Part shown: piece by piece, positions 44,188 to 56,900 of the stretch | How the letters are laid out: each line of letters starts with the position of its first letter | Numbering within the stretch: the stretch's first letter is position 1 | Assembly: GCA_003116995.1 (NCBI GenBank) | Contig: BDSL01000005.1 | Location: forward strand, 1,748,001 to 1,812,000 | Direction: 5' to 3' | Source of the DNA: Yamagishiella unicocca | Taxonomy: Eukaryota > Chlorophyta > Chlorophyceae > Chlamydomonadales > Volvocaceae | DNA: 64,000 nt | Translations under genes and position numbers: made by a program | Notes under the pieces: generated by a model | Database searches by the model: none | The model's input: the letters and a program-made list of their open reading frames with translations, nothing else | Told to the model about the DNA's origin: nothing

Positions 44188-44768
44188 TTGGGTAGCAATG
44201 GCACGACCGCACCCGCAAGCTGAAGGGTGCCTAATACACACATCTATCACGTGTCTGGCGCATATCTGGGTCCCACGCGATCGCAACGGAATACTACAGG
44301 AACCCGTTGGCGACAGTTCTGTAATCTGGATTGGCGACTGGCGCGTAGCGCTACGAAGGTAATTGCCAATAGCGCGGTAGGGGAGGGAAAGGGACTTCTC
44401 CCCGTGTAGTAGATGACAGCCTCCCCACTATAGGACGCGTTGCCTTTCCAAAACCGTCACCTAACATTGTTATCCTGCCCTTTTACCATCGTAACCTGTA
44501 CCGATCAGCAAAAAGCTGATCCGCTAGGAGCTTCACTGCCAGCTGTCTTCGAGATTGGCTGGAGGGAACCTGCCTGCAAAATTACTAAATATAAAGATGC
44601 GCACTTATAGCGCAATTTGTCGTAAAGGTGCTTAGAAGACTTTGTTTCGTCGACTCGCTCCCAATTGCGCAGCACGACAGCACGCAGTACAAACAGGGAC
44701 GGCCAAGCCCGTCCTGCACAGGCCTATTTTGATTTGCAACTATGCTAGGGGTATCCTATCCTAGCGTA

Positions 44769-44807
44769 CTGTGCGCCGTCATGTTTCAGGGCCCCGACGG
44801 CGCACAG
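44769..44807. repeat. Perfect 12-bp stem-loop upstream of Sen1
   Basis: ctgtgcgccgtc (44769-44780) pairs exactly with gacggcgcacag (44796-44807), loop 15 bases, about 95 bases upstream of the Sen1 ATG. It could be in the promoter or the 5' UTR. Confidence 0.85.
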
Positions 44808-44901
44808 GTGGTGTAGATGCGTAGCAAGATGACTGAAGTATAGGGCTGTGCTATGGAGTAGCACAGGAGGTTGCCAGCAACGCACATTTTATTATTAGCA
44901 C

Positions 44902-47900
44902 ATGGCGTCTCCCGAAGAGGAAGCCCTCATAAAGCAATTGGACGATGTCCAGGCGTCGGGAGACATAAGGCAGCGCCAGGTGCGCTCACGCACCGCTTCC
45001 GCCAACACCGAAGACTGGTGAATTAATATGTGGACGTGATTTGGACAGGCTTGGTACAAGGCGGCTTGCGCATTTCTAAAACAGCCGGTGAACAGGCAGC
45101 ACTGGTGGTGCGCGCACAAGCAAGGTGAGGCTGCTACCCTTGCTCGCCCCTTCTGCACCTTGAGCCTTTGTCTCCAAACCCGATCGCACACATCCATTCC
45201 GCCCCACAAGGCACTCCGTAACGCGGGCCTCTGCGCCCTCGGGCCCCGCTGTCCCCTCATCACCCCATACCATCCCCCAGTCACCCAAGCCCTATCGGAG
45301 GTGCTCTCATATGAAACTCAGCCGGTAGTTCAATGGCTATGGGCCGAGACGTCGCGGCAGCTGTCGGAATGTTCCCAGTGCATCCGGCAGTACCGTATGG
45401 CGCAGGTGTACTACACCACCGCCTTCGATCCTGCTCAGGTCAGCAGTCAGTTATCAGACGCTCACCGGCGCAGGGGGCACTTGGCAGCGGGGTGAGGGTG
45501 GCGATGACAGGGCTGTGTGTACGGCATGCGGCGCCGGGAACGCGTCATCTTGCAGCGCTAAGAGCGCTTGGTGGCCTGCTTTTGAAATTTTAACAGCCCC
45601 ATATTGTGGCATGCCCGCCCCTCCCTTCCCTAGCAACTGACCCAACACCCGCGCCCTCCCAAACGGGAATGGCACTGGACCTTAACCCTTCCGCCCCCTC
45701 CGCTCTTCCTCATCCGCCTGGGACCTGGCTTTTGGGCTGGATCTTGTCGGTTTCCAGATCCAGAACCTGCTGGACGTGATGGCCCGGAGGGATGCGGAGC
45801 GAGTGTCCGGCTGGCTGGAGTCGGGCCAGCTGGCGCTGCAGCAGGCTGACAGGGGGGCCCCCCCGCCGCAGCAGGTGCGTCAGCAGGGTCGCCCGCCAGA
45901 GCTTCCTTGGACCTCCTGGGGGCCAAATTAGGCTCGTCTGGGGCCAGGGGCCTGCGCCCTCATCGCGTGTCCCAACACACATGCGCACCCTCCAAGCCTC
46001 CCTTTGCTGCACCACTCTCCCGTCCGGCTTCGCCTCCTTCCATCCCGCCGCCCCCCCCTCCTGCCCCGCTGTCCCGCTCCTGGCCCCTCCCCCGCCAGCT
46101 GGTCCTGGGCCTCTTCGAGGCGCTCTCCCACCCGCCGCTCCTCGTCGACGCGGGCGTCATGTGCCAGCTGACGGGTGCGCTGCTGGCTCTGTCCCGCGAG
46201 CACGGCATCTCCGCGGAGCTGGCGGACGGGGGCCGATACCCGGGGCTGTACCTGCTGGCGGCGCACCCGGAGCAGGCGGTGCGGGCGCTGGTGAGACGGC
46301 CCCGGCTGGGGGCTGCGGAAAGGGGGGTTACATAAAAGAACACCGTTGACTCGACATGGGAATTTTAGTGGGTGCATAGCCTTCGGACACCTGCCGGGTG
46401 ATATCGTGGAAGCGAGCTGCCGCGGGTGTGAGAGGCGGTATGGGAGGGCGGCGGCGGGCGGGTAGGCGTGGAAGGGCCGTGGGGAGGGAGGGGCGGAGGC
46501 GAGGACGCAGCCAAAGGGCCTGCGCCAGCCCAAGGTCTGAGTGGCGTCCCCCTGCACGCACGGCCGCCCCCCCCTGTAACCCCCCGTATAACCCCCCGTG
46601 TAACTGGCCTTTATGCCCCCCCCCCAGGTCCGTTCCAGTGCCCCAGCATGCGCCCACACACTAGGTACCCGCCGACCATGCGCCAACTATCCTGTCCTTT
46701 TCGCGTCAACGGTTCTTGTGTAACTACCACCCCCCCAGGTGCTCCCCGCCATCCAGCAGCTGGGCACCGTAGCCACCTGGGAGGAGGCGCAGGCGGCGCA
46801 GCTGGACACCGTGCTCATGCAGTGGGCCCGGAGGGTGCGGCAGGCAGTGCCGCCGCCGCCGCCGCCGCCCTGCGCCGGCGGGTCTGCGGTCGTCCTCAAG
46901 GCAGAGACCGACGCCGCGGTGCAGCCCCCGGCCGGCCCCGGCGGTAGGGCGCTGTTCTCCCAGCCGCTGGACTCGATGTGGCTGGGGCTCAAGATCCTGC
47001 TGCAGGCGCTGCAGCCGCCGGCGCTGGAGGCGGGCCTGGAGGCGGTGCCGGACCTGGCGGGTGCTCTGGTCGCGCACGTCCTCGCTTGGCGACGCAGTAG
47101 CGACGGGGGGGCTGGCGCGGCGGGGGCGGTGACGGGGGCGGGCCCTGCGCCGTCTTTCCGGCACCTGCTGGGCTGCCTGGCGCCACTGGCGCGGCGGCTG
47201 GGGGGCGCGCAGCTGCGGGAGGCGTGCGCGGCGGCCGTTGGCGGTGGCGGTGACGGCGACGCCGTGGGGGCGCTGGCGGCGGCGCTTGTGGACGCGGCGT
47301 TGAGCACCACTGACCCCTCGCTGCATAAGGTACGGCGCATGGCGGCGCATGGGTCGGGTTGGTGCAGGGTTGGGGTGTCATGGCCCTGGGGTCGCACCGT
47401 GACAGATATGCACACCTAACAGAAGCCTAACCGGCCGCCGTCCCACCTGCCCCTCCCCACCCCGCCCAGCTCATCATCGAGCTGTGCGGCCTGCTGCTGT
47501 CCGCATTCGCCCGCGACCGGCAGGCGCCGCAGCGCGACCTGCGGCTGCTGCTCGCCTTCCTGGTACGACAGGTCCACGGCTCGTACTCACTGCCGTTCGG
47601 CGGAGGTGTGCCGTACAACGCGCTGTGCCGCGCCACGGCGGCGTTCGTGGCCTTTGGGGCGGTGGCGCAGGCCTGCTCGCGGGGGGGCCGCTGCCCCGCC
47701 TTCGGGTCCGACCTGTACGGCCAGGCGGCTAGCCAGGCGGTCATGGCGCTTGGCGGGGCGCCTGGCGGGGGGGCGCCGGTGGGGCCGGAGGCGGCGGCGG
47801 CGGCAGCGGCGGCGGTGGCGGCGGCGGCCTCAGGGGGCGGTCTTGAGGCCCGGATGGTGGAGGGGGCGGCGGATGTGCTGTGTCTGCTGTTGCAGGTAGG

Positions 47901-50900
47901 CGGGGCTGGGTGGAGCGGCGAGGAGGGATCGGGGTGGGGGGGAGGAAGGTGGCTGCGGTTGGGGACGGGATAATGAGGAAAGGGGGGCTGCCGGGGAGTT
48001 TGTGCTCACTCAACACGACCCGTGGGCGTTAGGCGACCAACCGCCTTTACCAAGGACTCCCTTTACCAAGGACCCCTGATGACCCAGTTCGCACACTTCG
48101 CCCTACATCAGCTGTACCAGGGCGCGCCGCACACGGTTTTGAGACGCGTGTGTTGGGGGCCTTGGCCGAGTCAGGAGCCTATCCCCCCCAACCCCGCAGG
48201 CCGACGCTACCGCTCTGGCGGCGGCGCTGGACCCTGCACGCCCCACGAGCTCGCACCGCCGCCTCTGCCCCGGCACGGCCGAGGCCCTGCATAACCCGTA
48301 CGACGACGTCCGTGCGGCGGTGTCTAGCTCCGAAACCTTGGCTACAGCCGCCTGCGCGGACGCCCTCGCCCAGCTCGACAGCTACTGCTGCACCCCCGCC
48401 GCATACTTGGCGGTGGCGGGCTGCCCGCACCCGGCTGTAGCGCTGGCGCTGATCCTCGCGGCGGGGCACTGCGCGGATCTGGAGGCGCCGGCGGCAGATG
48501 CGTACGACGACCCACGGGTCTCTGAGGCGCCGGCGGGCTGGCAGGGTAAGGGGGCGTGGGTTCGGGGAGCGGGACGGCGGTGCAGCCTCGATGGTAGGGT
48601 TGGGTGAGTGGCGTGTGGCGTGTGGGGTGTGGGGTGGGAGGGGTGGAGGGCTGGGAGGGGGTAGGCCAGGAGGACCAGGCAGTCGAGCGGGTTGGCTAAT
48701 TATTATCGGCTCAGCGCAGGGCAAGGAAAGCGCCAGGTGCCACTGCCCGCCGTCCAAGGGAAGACCCGCGTCACGTGCAATACACCCCAAGCTGGCACTG
48801 GCCCTAGTGCCGCTTTTCCCCAGCCCTCCCCCTCGTCTCCCCCCCCGTTGCCCGCTATCATGCGGCAATGCGCCAGCTATCCTATCCATGCCGCGTAACC
48901 GGTTGTTAACTTGTTATGCCACCCCCTGTCCGCTCGCTCGCCCGCAGGCGACTTTTCGTCTTCCTTCCTCGGCGCAACCCAGTGGCCCGTGCGGCCGCGA
49001 GCCGACGGCCCCAACGACTGCGCGGTGCCTGTACGGCGCTGCCCCGCCCTGCTGCTGGGTCAGCTCCGGAGGGCCGCCGGTGGGTCTCTGTGGTTGTGGC
49101 GTGAACCTGACAGGACCACGCGAAACATGAGCCGATAACCTGCAGAAAGGCCGAGACCCGCAAAGGGTTCTGCAGCAGTCTCGGGCGGCGGGGACAGGGC
49201 GAGACCTGCCGCAGCAGGAAGGTCATGTGGCGTCCTGCAGTAAGGCTTCCACAGCAACAAGCCAGGCCTCCCTCCCTGTCTCCCACCCTCCCTCCCACCC
49301 TCCAGCATGCATCCCCCCACGTCTGACACGAACATGTTTTTAATCGTACACGGGTTTCCCTCACATTCCCCCCCTCCTCCCTCCCTGCCTCCTCCTCCCC
49401 CGCATCCGCTACACTTCCATGTCGAGTGACCGGTTCGTTTTTGTAACCGCCCCCCGCAGTGGTGCATCTGCAGCACGCGGCGCGAGAGGCGCACGTGCTG
49501 GGTATCGCAGCGGACCGCCTGCCGGGCTGCCTGCTGGCGCCGCTGGCGCCGCAGCGGCCGGGCCTGCCCGCGCCCGCCGACGTGAAGCGCGACGTGGCGT
49601 CCCGGGCGGAGGGGGCGGCGCTGGGGGCGCTGATGCGGATGGTCTGCGGCGCGCACCCGATGCTCCGGTGCGGGCGCAGCGACGAAGAGCAGAAGCCGGG
49701 CAGAAGGGCACTCCATCCCACGCCACCCCACTGCCTGCTCCACGGGTTTCCTCGCCACCTGGACCCCAGCTCACCTCACGCCACTTTCAATCCTCCTGGC
49801 GCAACCCCACATTCCCCATGTGCACACATACACACACAAAACACATGTTTCTCCGCTACACCCTTCCCCCGCGACTTTCATTTTTTCCTCCTCAACGTGC
49901 ATATTCATGCGTTTCTACTCTCCCACCCAAGTCGCCACCCCCCGCCCACACACACGTCTGTTCTAGACGGTTTTTTCGGGCATCCACGGGTCTTCCTCCA
50001 ACCCCCCACACACACAACCGGGTCTCCTCGCTCCCCCCCCACCACCGCACGTCCTCACCTCATCCCCTGACGGCCCTCAGGTCCGCCGCGGAGGACGCCC
50101 TGGTGCTGCACTTCCTGACCCCCGAGCAGGCGGCTCAGGCGGCGGCGGAGGCGGCGGAGGGCGGCGGCGGCGGCAGCGCACTCGAGCGGTCGCTGCTGGG
50201 CGGCTGGCTGGCGGCCTCCCTGCAGCACTCGCTGGTGGTGCTGGAGACGTGCAGCGGCGTGCTTGAGGAGCTGGCGGCGATCATGCCAATCGACAAGGCA
50301 CGGACTGTGTGTGTGTGCGTGTTTGTGTTTGTGTGTGTATGTGTGCACATGGGGAATGTGGAGCTGCGCCGGGAGGATTAGAAGCGGCGTGAGATGTCGC
50401 CTGCGCGTCTTCCGCTTACAGCCCGCGCCAACCCCTCGCTCCCGCTCGTTCTGTCCCACGTCGCCAGCAACCTCGCAACCCTTCCGCCGACGCCCTCCCC
50501 TTCCCGCCCCTTCCCTCCCTGCAGCTGATGGCCAGCAGCCGCCTGGCTCCCAGCTTGGCGTGCATGCAGGTGAGGGATGTGCGGGTTGGGGGCTTACAGG
50601 AAAGAGCCGGCGGGTTGGGGGGGGGGCCTGGGACGTAGGGAGGGGCGGCGGGGTGGGGGTGAAGGCGTCGGAGATCGTGTTGCGTGATGGAAGGATCTCG
50701 AAGGGATCTCAGGACGCGCACAGCCGGAGGGAGGACATGTGAAATTGTGACGGCATGCGCGGTGGGGAGAGCCGTGCGCCGGCTAGGATGTGTTTTTCCC
50801 GCCGCGCGTCGTCTGTCCGTCGCTAAGCTCCCGTCCCTCTGCCCGTCCTCGCCGTACCCTCCTGCACGCCGTACCCTCCTGTACGGATCCAAATCAAGGC

Positions 50901-53900
50901 CGTTCTGCGCGCCTGCGATGAGCACAGGAACCTGGACGCCCACGCCTTCACCCTGGCCAACCGCACGTGGGCCCTCGTCGTACAGATCCTCGAGCAGGTG
51001 CGCAATGCAACCGGAGATGGAGAGAAGAAACCCGCCAACTGAAACCCTTCAACTGAAATCTGTCAACTGAAACCCTTCAGCTCAAACCCGTCAACTCACA
51101 CCCGTCAACTGAAACCTTTCAACTGAAACCCCTTTTCGTAACCCCTGCCCATCCCCAACCCTGCCGCTGCCCCTCGCATGATATCGGACCGCGGGATTCG
51201 TCTCTGGCCCCCTCGCCCCCCCCCCCGCAGGGTCTCCCCGCCTACCGCGATCACCCCGCCTGCCGCTCGGGCATCCTCCCCCTGGTGAAGCTGATGCCCA
51301 CCTGCTTGTACTTCCTGCTGATGGTGAGCCGGGCAGGGGGGAGAAGCCAGCAGCCTAGAGAACGGAGCTGCCAGCAGCCTGGCGTTGGGGGCGATGAGGG
51401 CGGTGGGGGAAGGTGTTATACGGGCGGGACGAGCCACACTGCAAGGGGGCCGCGGGTGCATCGTAAGGCTGCGGCACCCGCCGAGGAAAGCTGCCGCCAA
51501 TCTTACCTTGGTGTTGTATGCTTGCTTGTATGCTTGCTCCTCAGGAACAGTAGTTGAACCCTGTTAAGCCACGATCGCGCCGCCCCCTTTCATCCCCCCT
51601 CCACCCCCTAACCACCGCTAGTTTCTACCATCCGCTCTCTTATGTCCGTGAACCGGGTCTTCTCGCCCCTCCCCCTCCCCCCCAACAACGGTTCTCCAGC
51701 ATGCATCTCAAAACGTCTGTTCTAAACGGTTTTTCCGGGCATCCACGGGTCTCGCCCCTCCCCCCTCCCCAACAACGGTTTTCACGCCACCCCGCCCAAC
51801 AAACAAAACACGCCCTTCAGGCCCCGGAAGGCCGCGCCCCCGCGCCCCGCCTGCTGCGCGCCTGGCTGCCCGCCGCTCTGCGCTGGGTCCCCGCCCTTGC
51901 AGCGACCCCCGGGGGCGGCCGCTCCACCTGCGTGGCGCTGCTGGCCTCCCTGGAGCTCATGCTGGACATCGTCAGGGACATGGGGCCGCTGCAGCAGGTG
52001 GGCGGCAGGGGGGAGAGGGGTATAAAAACCGTATTACGCAACGGGACAGGGGGGAGAGTGGTATAAAAACCGTATTACGCAACGGGACAGGGGGGAGAGT
52101 GGTATAAAAACCGTATTACGCAACGGGACAGGGGGGAGAGGGGTGATGGGAGGGAGCACGGTTTGGGGGGGAGGTGCAAAAAGACCCGGTTACTCGACGT
52201 GCGAAGTGTAGCTGGCGCATCGCTTCGGACACAAGAAGTGTAGCACGGTTTGCGGAGGAGGCTTTTCGACTGTGACGAGGTACCTGCCGGCGGGGTATCG
52301 TTAGGATCATGCTGCCAGCTCCTCCCGCCCAGCCAACCCCCCCTGGACCCGTCCCCACGTTATTCCCTCCTTCCCGCCTCCTCCCAGCTCCTAATGCTAA
52401 TGCCAGTCCTCCTTACGTCGGTCGCCGGCTCCCCCCCTCGCATCTACCTTTCCTCCAGCTAGTAATGCTGCCTCTGCTTCTTATGCCGCCTCTGCTCCTT
52501 ATGCTGCCTCTGCTCCTTACTCCGGGTCGCCGGTTTCCTCCTCCTCCTCCCCCTCCCCCTCCGCCGCCTCGTCCAGGATGTGCTGGACGCCGCCCGCGAG
52601 CTGCTGTCCCCTCGCGCCCACCCCACCCCCACTGCCGCCGCCGCCGCCAGTCCGGACGGCCTGGACGGGGAGCTGAGGATGCGGCTGGCGCAGCTGTTTC
52701 ACGAGGTGGCGCCAGGTGGGTCAGATTTGAGGGGGGGGGACCGGAAGTGAACGAAGGGTTTTTAACGAACGACTGGGTGGCGAGGAGACTGACGGTGAAG
52801 CAGGGCCTGGGGGCGAGGAGACTGACGGTGAAGCAGGGCCTGGGGGCGAGGAGACTGACGGTGAAGCAGGGCCTGGGGGCGAGGAGACCCGTAGGTCGGC
52901 ACATAGAGGGAAGTAAGACCTAGAAGAAAAGGGCTCTTAACACGCGGTCCTATCTGCATGCTGCATGAAAAGAGAACTTGTGGTTTGCGCGCCTCGGAGC
53001 GGCGGCGCCCTCCCGCGGGAGGTTCGACAGGTCGGTGTGGGAGTGACTGGGTATGAGGCGTCGGGGCGCGCGTAAGGTGACGTAGGGCGGCGCGACGGTG
53101 GGTTGGCTCCGACCCCGCGCTGCCCCTCGCCACCTGATCCCAACTCACGAAACACGGGCCCCCAGCCGACTGACCCCTTGCGCCATAGCACCGGTCGCCA
53201 GCCCTCCAGCCTCCTGTCGCTTCCGCACCTACCCACGATCACCACCCCACTCCACCCATGCAGGCAACCTGGCCACCGCCTCGAGCAACCCGCTGGCTAA
53301 CCTGCCCTCGCGGACAAGTGCTGCCGCCGCTGCCGCGGCGGCGGCGGCGGCGCCGCCGCCGCCACTGCCGCCACCCCTAATCGGCCGTGCCTCCGCCGGC
53401 GCGTCAGTAGCCGCCGCCGTCACGCCTCTTGTCGTGGACCTCACCCTCAGCGACAGCGAGGGAGAGGAGGGAGAGGAGGAGGAGGAGGAGGAGGGGGGGC
53501 AGGCGGAGGAGGAGGCGGTTCCGGGAGATGACTTGGATGACTTGTACGGCGGTTACGTGCGCGAGGGTGACGAGGACGAGGTGGAGGAGGGCGTGCATGA
53601 GCCGCTGGACCTGGGGGGGAGTGGCAGGGGGCCGGCAGCGCCTGGGGTGGGCCAGCAGGATCGGCAGCAGCAGCAGACGGCGCCATCCGACACAGCAGCA
53701 GCAGCTGGAGGAGCTGGGCGCGGAGTGACGGCGGCGGCGGCGGCGGCAGCGGCGGCCGCCGCAGCGCTGCGCAGCGCGGGCGGCGGCGGCAACGCCAACA
53801 ACCCCTTCGCCGTGCCCGCGCGCCCCAGGGCTGATGCGGTGGCGCCTGCACTCGGCACTGCCGCCGCAGCGGCCCCCGGTGGCGGCAGGGCTGCTCCCCC

Positions 53901-56900
53901 TCCTGCTCCTTCGGCGGCGGCGGCAGCAGCTGCGGGGGCGCCGGCAGCCGCCGTGGAGAGGAGCAACATTATGGACACCATCAACGCCCTGGAGTGAGTC
54001 TGGGAGGGGGTTAAGGATAATCCGCGAAGGGGAGGGGTTATTAGGGAGGGGGACTGGGCCCGGAGGATGAGAGGTTGATAAGGGCAAGGGGCTGGGGGTG
54101 GGGTGGGGCAAGGCGTCCGAGCTCACGGAGGCGTGAACGGGTGGCCGTGAGGTGTGTTTCGGCAACTGCCCACCCCTGGCCCCGCACGGGCATACGTCCA
54201 TGCGCTCCGCCATGGGTTTTCCCCCGCCACCCCCTTAACCGTTCAATCCCTCAACCGCCAACAACCAACCACCCAGGTCCGCAGTGATCCGCACCGCCCG
54301 GTCCACTCGCGGCCGAGGAACCGGCGGCCGGGGCGCCAGCAGCATCGACCTGCCGCAATCCTGGCGCACCCTCGACAAGCTCAAGCAGGCGGCGGCCGCC
54401 GCGGCGGCGACGGCGGCGGCGGCCGGCGGCGGCGGCGCCAGCGGCGCCAGCGGCAGCGATGGAGCTGCCAGAGGCGCCGGTCGTGGCCGTGGGAAAAAGG
54501 CGGCTGGCGGCCGCGGTGCCACCGCCGCCGCCGCGGCGGCGGCGACGGCGGCAGCGGCGGGTGCGGCGGCCGCGGCGACGGCTGAAGAGCGGGAGCGGCC
54601 GGAGTGGTGGCCGAAGCAATGGCAGGGAAGCGATGGTGGCGCTGCCCCCGGGGGGATTCGGAGCCAGATTCGCGCGCACAACACGGGGAAGGCGGACAAG
54701 TGGCGGAAGGAGCTGCTGGGCCGAGGTGGAGGCGGCGGCAGCGGAGGGGGTGCTGGAGGCGGAGGTGGAGGGGGTGGCGGAGGCGGAGGCATCGAGGGAG
54801 GGACGAGGACCAAGGGCTGGTCCGTCGGCGGTGGAGGCGGTGGCGGAGGGGGTGGAGCAGCCGGCGCAGGTGGAGGCGATGGAGGGGGAGGCGGTGCCGC
54901 TGCCGCTGCTGCTGCCATCGCTGTGGGTGCGGCTGCTGACCCCCTCCTGCAGCAGCCCCTCCCCAGCCTCCGGTGAGTCACCGTCGCAACCAGGAAGTGT
55001 GCTGGCGCTCCGAAACCTGCTCTACCAGCACCTCAGCGAGAAAGCCTTGATCGCATGTTCTTGTCCAACATGGCTAAACTAGTAGAGGCTCGCGGCGTTG
55101 CGGGGGCGAGTGTACTTCGCAGCTCCAGCGCCCTCCTCGGCACTGCTCGCAACCCACACACGACGCCCCAACCCCATCATGACCACCGATGACCACGTAA
55201 CACCGACCACCATGCTCTCCGCATCCCTCCGTCCTCGCCTGGCCACTTTCCTCACGAGTCCTCCGACCTCCTCTCCATCAACACTTCCTCATAAGTGCCG
55301 ACCTGCAGGCTTCCTCTCTCCCCCAACATGCTCTCCGTCCCGCCCTCGATTCCCCTCACCTCCCCACCACCAAACAGGGCCCTCCACCAGCAGCAGCGCG
55401 CCGCCGAGGCCGCCGCTGCTGCCGCCGCCTCCAGGTCCACCTCGCCGCCCGCGCCGCCGGCGCCGCCGCCAGCCGCCGCGCCAGCCGCCGCCCCAGTGGG
55501 CGTCCTGGTGATGGACGACGAGGACTCCCTCTTCGGCGACGCGCCTAACGACGGCAAGCCGGCCGCCGCAGCCGGGTTGGGCCCCCCCCGGACGCGGCTG
55601 GGTCTGGGGCTGATGGCGGCTGCAGGCATCGGCGTCGCGCCACGGACCCGTGGTGTGGTGCACCTGGAGACGGCGGGGCTGCGTGGCGGCGCGGCCGCTG
55701 TCAAAGGTGCGGACGGGCAGTGCAGTGGGACGCGCACAAGGGAGCCGGCAACACCGGTCGTGTTGGTGGCGGTCGTGTTGGTGGCGGTCGTGATGGTGGC
55801 GGTCGTGTTGGTGGTCGTGATGGTGTTGATCATGAACGCCGCGATGGGGTTGACGCTCTTGCGGTGCTGCCTCCTGAGCAGCGCCACACCCCGCTCAAGT
55901 CGTTCCCCGTCGGCGCGGTCCTGGTTGATTTGCCACCGCCCTGCCCCGTGTTTCACCACCACCGCCCGCCCCTCCTCCGCCGCCGCCTTCGCCCCGCAGC
56001 GCTGCCGCCGCTGGTCTCCGTGCTGCACATGAGCCAGATCGTACGACAGGTCGTACAGCTGCGCATGGACGTGCTGCTGCCCGGCCTGGGCGGCGGCAGC
56101 GACCGGCGCGACGCCGCGCTGACCGCGCCCAGCAACGTCCTCAGGCGACTGACGGTGCCCGCCAGCTTCGCCTCCCTGGAGCAATACACCGACACATTCA
56201 GGTGCGCGCCCACCCTGCTTCCCCCCTCCCCCCGGACACTTCCACCCAATCAAAATTACTCCCACCCAATCAAGACGCTCTTTGCCTGGTACCGCACTAT
56301 ACCCGGCCCCGCGATATCCCTCCTACCTGTCACCCCACCTGCCCTGCTCCCTTGATCTTGGACACCTGACAGTCATTCGCCCTTGCCACTCCATGTTCCC
56401 GCCACGCCCTTACTCCCTCCCGCCCCCCCCCTTTCGTTTTTTACGGTTTATACGTTTTTTACAAACCCCCTTTCGGTTCTTTACTGTAACCCCCTTTTCA
56501 GGGCGCTGCTGATGGAGGAGCTGGCGGCGGCTGTGCGCAGTAGCGTGGAGGAGCTCGCGGCGGGGGGGGCGTCTGGAGCGGGACCCGGTGGTGGCGGCGG
56601 CGGCGGCGGTAGCGCGCCCCCCAGCCTCCGAGGCGAGGTGGCGACGTTGTCCCGGATAGACGACCTGCACTCGATTGCGATGAGGCTGGAGGGTCGCGAG
56701 GGGGGGCACAGGGACATGTGCCGAGCGGTGGGTCGGGGGCGGGGGGGGAGGGAGGGGTGCTAGGGTTTCGGAGGGGGCCGGGGGGCGGAGGGGGCGGGGC
56801 TGCTGAGGATATAGGGCCCAAGGCCTGGCCGGTTTGAGGTTTTGGGCTTTTGAGGATGTATGGTTGGGTGGATCCCAGGGCTGTGCGGGCTCGGTAGGTG

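Larger units (their letters stand above)
42894..44901. other. Intergenic region between NPSN and Sen1
   Basis: The first part should be NPSN 3' UTR (a TGTAA is at 44066-44070); a direct duplication of ccccaaacctac-gaggctatgtacggaggc is at about 42941-43018. Two perfect stem-loops lie towards Sen1 (44142-44187 and 44769-44807). No gene is supported; a 114-codon minus-strand ORF at 43479-43823 has no recognisable motif. Confidence 0.5.

Noticed and set aside
52309..52923. 204-codon plus-strand ORF covering 33-bp repeats
   Set aside because: It joins the tail of an intron, Sen1 exon 16 in a shifted frame and the next intron; the spliced model keeps phase and family similarity.
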